From the NCBI GenBank assembly GCA_021018995.1, contig CM037589.1, positions 7,765,001 to 7,829,000 of the forward strand: a stretch of 64,000 nt of DNA, given 5' to 3'. The translations under genes and the position numbers were made by a program. The notes under the pieces were generated by a model. It saw only the letters and a list, made by a program, of their open reading frames with translations. It was not told the origin of the DNA and did not search any database. Each line of letters begins with the position of its first letter. Positions within the stretch are counted from its first letter, which is position 1. The stretch comes from Chloranthus sessilifolius (taxonomy: Eukaryota; Streptophyta; Magnoliopsida; Chloranthales; Chloranthaceae). Positions 57,856 through 64,000 of this stretch are shown here, one piece after another.

Positions 57856-60008
57856 TGTAATATCCCCGATATTTTAAACCTATTTTCGTTTACCTCGAGA
57901 AGCGTGCTTAAAATACGGTATAATATTTTGGACTTTTAGTAAGATAAGGCTATGATAAGACTAGTGGTAAGAGGTTTTTGTCAAACGATGTGCAAGTCAT
58001 GTAAGCGATGACTTACACCATAACGTAGGTGTTTGTGGTTAGCGTCGGACACTTTTTCTATTTTAAGAGATAAGTTACAAAAATATAATATCTAGATATT
58101 AATTTGTTTAGTTTTCGGTTATAAGAGAGAGTGTGCAAGAGAAGATTAATCTCTATCTCTCGTTGGAAATTTAAGCCTTAAAGGCCTTGCTTCATTGATC
58201 TTAGATCTTGTAAGATTTAGAACCCCTCTTCACATCTCAACCATTAATTAACCTTAGATTTGTATTCGGATCATTATGATCTATAGAAAGGGAAGAGTGG
58301 TGTGGAGAGTGAGAACCTCTGTGTGGTTTGGTTGACTGATGAGGCTGGTCACCTTATTGGATGGATGATTTGAAGATCTCAACCATTGAGTCGAGATTGG
58401 TTCCGTGTGTGAATCGGTGCAATGGGATCAACGGTTTAAGCTACAAGAGGTAGGTCGTTGAAACCTCCATGTGTAAATTTAATTATGTTTTGTTTAGAGT
58501 AACATATATGTGAAATAAAGAAGAGGTTTATGTGAAAAGATCGGAAAAAGAACCGTGAATGTCAAAGTGCATGACCCACGAATACGGAAATTGTCGATTT
58601 CAAAATCGTCGTCGAAATTAATCGACGGTCGATTTGAAAATCGGTCAATTGATAATTAAGGCTGATGCAATTTGGGAATTGATGGTTGATTTTGGATTCG
58701 ACCATCGAATTTCAAATTCGACTCTAATTTAATTTGAATTCGAGGGAATTCATTCAAATTTTGTTGGATTTTTGATCCGCAATCTCTTAGTTTGATTTTT
58801 TGGTTTTATATTAACACTGAGAGTGTTAATATATGTAGGTTTTGACTGTTGGGAGTCCTTGGTGAGGATTTGTTTTTGTGCTTGATTGGAAGCTCTTTGA
58901 TAAGGTAGGGAACCTTGTATTTTATTTGCATTAAATTGTAAGTAAAGACTGCTTTTTGTTAAAATAAGAAGTATAATTTGGAAATTCAGTTGCACACAAA
59001 GATGAATAAAACTCGATTTTATGACACAAATCAAAATTTGGAAACCTTGTTATAACTAAGAACTTTGCAAATTGAACCTCGTAACCTCGATTAAATCTTG
59101 AATCGAACTTTTGAATCGAACTTAGAAAATCAGCATTATGTTATGAATATAAGTATTGAAATACGTTAGCATTTGCATTTGATTTGAGGTACTCGTCGAC
59201 GATGCCCTAGATTCTACCAACCGCGTGTTGACGGTATAACTTTAGGCAAGTTTCCCTCATAGCGTAGGGGCTTGTTGCATTCGAAAAAGGGTTCATGAAC
59301 CGATGGTCGATGGGGTTTTCCCATCGGTAATGCACCTTGCTCTCATGCTATAGGAAATTTGAGAGATAAAATTAAGTTATAAATTTAATATAAGAAGCAT
59401 GCTCAATGTAAAATTTCAACACATCGATTTATGTATTCGCTTAACTCAGATTAGAATCGAGATTTCGCTTAAAGCATCATTTGAAAACCATATTTGATTC
59501 AATTTCTTTTGAGAAACCTTTACTTATAATGAAATGCAAATAGATCTGCTTTCCTCTATTGGGCTTTGTTGTTATAGCTCACCCTCGACTATACGTCAGT
59601 ATCGGAAGATTTGGAGGATTCTGACTATATTCCCGAGGAGGAATTAGATTTACCTGCTGAGGAGTTCTTCCCTTGATCTCTAGATCCTATATTTTTGGTA
59701 TTTTGTTTGAATATTGTTTTGAATATTGGGCCTTAGGCCTTATTTTTTGTTCTTTTGATATCACTTGAGGAACCATCATCGTGAACCATTAGTTTAGGTG
59801 TTGGATTGGCCATCACCGGTGGTTCCTTTTGGTTCCTCATAGTGATAGATTTGTTATATAAAGCTTTTGATGTATGGTTTATCTCTACTTTGCCTCTGTT
59901 TTAGATCATTGTGATGTGCCGGCTTCTGTTTGAATACGGCTTATTGAGAAATCAATAAGTTAGTGAACCAGCATTTCCTATACTGTAAGGATTGGAAAAG
60001 TTCGTCAT
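57856..60008 (+). repeat. LTR C of the array
   Basis: About 2.15 kb, starting tgtaatatccccgat; the right end (cgtcatta) and the primer site after it (ttggatcgtgagcc) are altered relative to LTR B. Confidence 0.85.
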
Positions 60009-60118
60009 TAGCTTGGATCGTGAGCCATGCTCTAGGTTCAGAGTCTTAGGACTAGGGATGGATTGTCTTGACAATCTTACTGATCAATTGTTATTGTTTT
60101 TCAACAATGACAGATCGG

Positions 60119-61180
60119 ATGCCTCCATGATTCGTAGGAGGCGAGGCCGAGGTAGAGAGGGACCACGCATGGCTCACCTTGAGGAGATCGGTGAGGGTGT
60201 AGGTACCTCACGTGGCAGAGGAAGAGTTGCCACAGGTGCGAATGCAGAGGCCCTGGGAGCTGGTAGGCCACAGGGAGGAAATGTGGACCAGGTGCTGGCA
60301 GCCTTGGCCACTAACATGGCTCAACAGACTGCAGCCATTGATAGACAGACAGAGATGCTGGCAGCCAGACATCAGCCAGGAGGATTCGCCGAGTTCAGGA
60401 GGATGAGACCTCCTACATTCTCAGGGCAGACGGATGGCCAGACCGAGCGCGTGAACCAGATCATTGAGGACATGTTGAGAGCTTGTATGTTGGATTTTCA
60501 CGGGTCATGGGACCAACACTTGCCTCTGATCGAGTTCGCCTACAATAATAGCTTTCAGGCTAGCATCGGTATGGCTCCGTTCGAGGCTTTATATGGACGA
60601 CGGTGTCGATCGCCGTTGAACTGGGAAGAAGTGGGTGAGAAGCTCATTATTGGACCTGAGATAGTTGAGCGCACGACCGAGACGGTTCGGTTGATACGCT
60701 GACTACGAAAGCTCGTAGTCGCTGTAAGAGCTACGCCGATCTCAAGAGGCGACACGTGGATTTTGAGGTTGGCGAGAATGTCTTTGTTCGGATTTCGCCA
60801 CGAAAGGCGTTATGAGGTTCTAGCGAGGAAGTTGAGTCCTCTCAGACGTTGGGCCTTTTGAGATATTAGGCCGAGTCGAGAGGTTGCTTATCGAGTGGCG
60901 CCATCCCACAATTGTCTAGCATGCACAACGCCTTCCATGTGTCGATGCTTGCCGATACATACGTGACCCGACTCACGTGCTTGATTACCAACCCATTGAG
61001 CTTCAGGAGGGTTTGACGGTGATTGAGGACCCGATTCAGATTTTGGATCGCAAGGAGCGGATCCTACGCACTAAAACGATTCCTTTGGTTCTTGTACAAT
61101 GGAGGAATCATACACCGGAGGAAGCCACTTGGGAGCGTGGTCGAGCTCAGGACCAATTTCCAGCCTTTTTGCTTAAAATT
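60119..61180 (+). pseudogene. Unit 3 gag-integrase fusion
   Basis: The longest surviving fusion frame, open from 59992 to 60702: RGREGPRMAHLEEIGEGVG, QVLAALATNMAQQTAAIDRQ, then PPTFSGQTDGQTERVNQII and EFAYNNSFQASIGMAPFEAL. The join between gag and integrase is therefore in frame here as well as in unit 2, showing that the deletion was made once before the copies multiplied. The chromodomain-like end (60977-61180) reads IPLVLVQWRNHTPEEATWE in another frame. Confidence 0.85.
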
Positions 61181-62162
61181 TTATATTTCTCACTTTGTGT
61201 AGACTGTAATAATTTGACATTTATGTGTACCTATTGGTTTTATATATACATATAAATATTTACACGTGAGAAATTTTGGAGGATCAAGGTATTTTTCTTG
61301 AGTGGGTCTATATCAAATCCCTACATTATAGAAATCGGAAAATTTTGGGCCTTCACCCAATTCTATGCTACTCACTATAGGTCTAGTGACCTAAATTGGT
61401 CTATGGTCACTTACCTATTTGGACATTCTTGAACCATTTGGCCTTGACATGTCATGGTCATGGTCCAAAATATGCTCGATTTGTAACTTTTCACGAGTCC
61501 AATCAGACCCGGACTTGCTATTTTCCTTCACAACAAATTTTTAAGTTTATTTTCGTAAAACTTTTTAGTCCAAATTGGACTGACATATAGCTATTATCTG
61601 TAACTGAGCTGTTTTGCATGAAATGGACTCACAAATGATCCATTTGGACCCAAGGTAATGCCTTAAAAATGTCAAAATTTTGAAATTTTGAAGACCTCAG
61701 ACACTTGAAAAATCGAGGGTCGATTTATGAAATCGAGGGTCGATTTTTCTGCATTGATTATAGGCATTTTAAGGCCAAATTTAGGCCTGAGAAATTTTCA
61801 AAAAAATCGAGTGTCGATTTTTAAATCGACGGTCGAATTCCAATTCGACCCACGAATTTGAAATCGAGGGTCGATTTTCTCGATTTAAGTGGGGCTCCTA
61901 TTTCGGGCTCTGTTATTTTTTTGGTTGATTTTCTGTGGGTTTAGGCTTAGGGTTTTGGGCGATTTGGTGGTTTTTAGGGTTTTCATCATTCTTTTTGCCA
62001 AACTCGAAGGGGTTTTCACACGGATTACACCAAGGATTTGGATTTCACTCTTAGGAAATCGGATTTGGGGCTTTTCACAAGGTAACTCCTCCCACGCCCC
62101 AATTTAATTGCAATTTGTGCATTTTCTGTGGGTTTTTGTTACATTATTTGTTCATTGTTCAC
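61181..62162 (+). other. Unit 3 spacer with TCGA motif cluster
   Basis: Counterpart of 54996-55991, with motif words at 61718-61895 nearly identical to those of unit 2. Confidence 0.6.
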
Positions 62163-63622
62163 ATGGGGCCTAAGAAGGCCACCCCTATTCGCAACCCCAC
62201 CTCCAAGAGGCCGGCTTCGAAAGCTGGTTCCTCTAGCCGCCCTACACAGACAGCCCCACAGCCCCGGGAACCACCTCAGTCGGTTCTACCACCTTCTCAA
62301 ATTTCACACCATCTGTGCCCCCTCCAATGCCTCGAGCAGCCAATGAATTTTGAGCATCAAGGGCTTCGCCAATGAGTATGTTTTTCACGAATTATCTGAC
62401 CAACAAACTACCACACAGTGGGCGAGTGAATACCTTGAAAAAGCCCAGCTAACCTTCCTGTGCACTGAATTTAGTGCCCATTTTTATCCTCGTTTAGTGC
62501 GCCTGTTTTACCAACATATGCGCCGCGAGGACGAGAAGAAAATTTACACTAAAATTGATGGGCGAGATTATATTTTTGACTTAGATGACATGGCTGTGGC
62601 ACTACGTTGCCCGTTGCAATACTCTAAAACCATGGGTTTAGGTCCTCCCTTTCCCAAACCAGTCCCTTCTCACGAGGTAATGACTCAAATGACGCAAGGA
62701 CGTCACGGGTCTGGTAGGTCCATTGTTCGCACACATATGCCAGAATCTATGTGGATTTTGGATAAAATTTTTAAGACTACCCTTTACCCTCTTGGACATA
62801 ACTGAGCGCCTCCCTCCAATGATTTTATTTCGCTTAAAGAGCGATGGTTTAGTGCTCTGAGGTACTTTTAAAGGGGCTTATCAAGGCAGAGAAAATGGGA
62901 AAGCAAATCAAACGCCAAGAAGGGCATTCCCTATGCCCGCTTAATTTCTATCATGATTGAAAATTATCGGCGGGTCCCGAATATGACATTTCTCCTCAAC
63001 TCAAGTCTCACTGGTAGAAAGATGTATAAACCGGTCAATTGGGGTCAAACCTCGATGCCTTGTGAAACCTCTTAAAGAACCAGCGTTCTGATGCGGATGC
63101 ACGTGATCGATGAGGATCTGCTCATGTTGCCCTTACGGCTTACGCTCTCGAGTTCACACGGATGATGACCGCGATGAGCCATCGATTCAAGAGCTCACCC
63201 ACCACACCGCCTATGCGTCGAGTTGGATGTCCATGGCGGCGCTCTCTTACCTCATGCAAGATGCCTTTCCGATGACTACACACGATATGGCCGATATCCG
63301 AAGCTTCGATATCGCCCTTCGACATCTGCCGATACTAGTATTCCTCCTTCTCTTGATCACGGGTGATGATGTCCTGACGGTGATGGTGTTTCGGATCGGG
63401 CGGGTCCATCTACAGTTGGGGCTTCTTAGTATGCTTGGTAGAGGGGTTACTGATTTATTTTTTTTCACTATCTCGATTACATACTTATTATACGGACTTG
63501 GATTATTAGGACTGGTGGTCCTTCTTTTTTATTTTACACTACGGTTATTAGGACTCGTGGTCCTTCTTTTTATTATCCTTTATTTTTCTCGTCTTTTTCG
63601 TGGTTTTAGATCCCTTGTTTAG
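62163..63622 (+). pseudogene. Unit 3 extra ORF
   Basis: MGPKKATPIRNPTSKRPASK at the start, then a frame change, then 62350-62805 gives YLEKAQLTFLCTEFSAHFYP, RLVRLFYQHMRREDEKKIYT and on to MPESMWILDKIFKTTLYPLG. The second half is damaged by many small indels; the acidic part resumes at 63110. Same family as in units 1 and 2, function unknown. Confidence 0.6.
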
Positions 63623-64000
63623 CCTTGTTTGTATATATGGATCATTCCGCATGAGTTTACTTTTGCATCTATTTTGGTAAATATTTCTTTTAGACACTTG
63701 TGTGGGTTTGCTTCTGTCACTCTGATTCTACATGTTGGTTTTGATACATTTTGATCTCTTTATGGCTTCATGCGTCACTGTGCATCGGTCTCCCGGCACG
63801 TGACACTTGGGGTGTGGGCATCCATGTACGGATGCAATCCACTATGGCTTTTTCATGCCACATGCAGTACATCCATGTTACTACGGATCCCATCCCTTGG
63901 CTTACGTGCCCTGTGGGATCGTACCACGGTGCCCATGTTTTCTCTTCTTTTATTGTCTGTGTGTATCATGTTCAATTTTCATGACGAAAATTCCTAAGGA
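63623..64000 (+). other. Unit 3 3' untranslated end, up to the purine tract
   Basis: Non-coding sequence matching 57483-57848. The window stops in attcctaagga, a few bases before the place where the purine tract and the next LTR begin in the other units. Confidence 0.7.

Larger units (their letters stand above)
45510..64000 (+). mobile_element. Tandem array of three LTR-plus-internal units of a chromovirus derivative
   Basis: Units begin at 45510, 51660 and 57856, each with tgtaatatcc, so periods are 6150 and 6196 bp, and the third unit reaches the window end just before its polypurine tract would meet another LTR. Each unit is LTR, initiator-Met primer site, gag start joined to integrase end with chromodomain-like tail, an untranslated spacer, an extra ORF, and a purine tract. 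Protease, RT and RNase H are absent. Adjacent units share one LTR, the pattern expected from unequal recombination between LTRs. The left edge cuts a LINE; the left target duplication would be gtctc (45505-45509), the right one is off-window. Confidence 0.9.

Noticed and set aside
45510..64000. CRISPR array or satellite as explanation of the regular repeats
   Set aside because: Units of 6.2 kb with LTR, primer site, integrase end and purine tract are retrotransposon units; there are no short repeat-spacer structures.

Overview
The window looks like nuclear DNA of a flowering plant. Two split host genes with ordinary GT-AG introns are separated and invaded by plant-type transposable elements: Ty1/copia and Ty3/gypsy LTR retrotransposons, L1- and RTE-type LINEs, hAT-like MITEs and a TRIM-like element. 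Nothing in it is bacterial, and the lineage within angiosperms cannot be fixed from the sequence.

Host genes. On the + strand, 2598-7219 holds the last eight coding exons of a SET-domain histone methyltransferase of the ASHH3/ASHH4 (SET2/ASH1) type; its 5' exons lie left of the window. On the - strand, 33624-43616 holds the last five coding exons of a cyclic nucleotide-gated channel, best matching CNGC group II; its 5' exons are not found up to 64000. The genes are convergent. Splice phases agree across every exon modelled in both. Each carries a recent-looking tandem duplication beside a splice donor: about 236 bp at 3451-3900 and 476 bp at 34600-35551.

Region by region. 1-2087: copia pol tail, its LTR and a LINE 3' end. 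2598-7219: the SET gene, with a 1.25-kb hAT-like element in its largest intron. 7540-9037: a small MITE and a LINE tail split by a 754-bp hAT-like MITE with 8-bp target duplication. 9038-18888: a complete but dead minus-strand Ty3/gypsy chromovirus with LTRs of 2583 and 2447 bp and TSD tatat. 18889-22050: AT-rich and CT-rich DNA, a TIR element and a TRIM nested in it. 22051-30620: a complete but dead minus-strand copia element (TSD aatac), split by a 2975-bp gag-only LTR element (25199-28173). 33624-43616: the channel gene, with MITEs, an RTE LINE piece and a copia LTR in its introns. 44350-45509: LINE piece. 45510-64000: three head-to-tail units of about 6.15-6.2 kb, each an LTR of about 2.2 kb plus an internal region, of a plus-strand chromovirus derivative that lacks protease, reverse transcriptase and RNase H, joins the gag start to the integrase end, and carries an extra ORF before the polypurine tract.

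Most notable: the LTR array with its extra ORF; a four-copy family of short palindromic hAT-like MITEs, each flanked by an 8-bp duplication and each sitting inside another element; and a recurring pattern in which CAG/CTG triplets are shortened or altered between otherwise near-identical repeat copies, which may be a consensus error tied to CHG methylation and would make many apparent frameshifts in the repeats unreliable.
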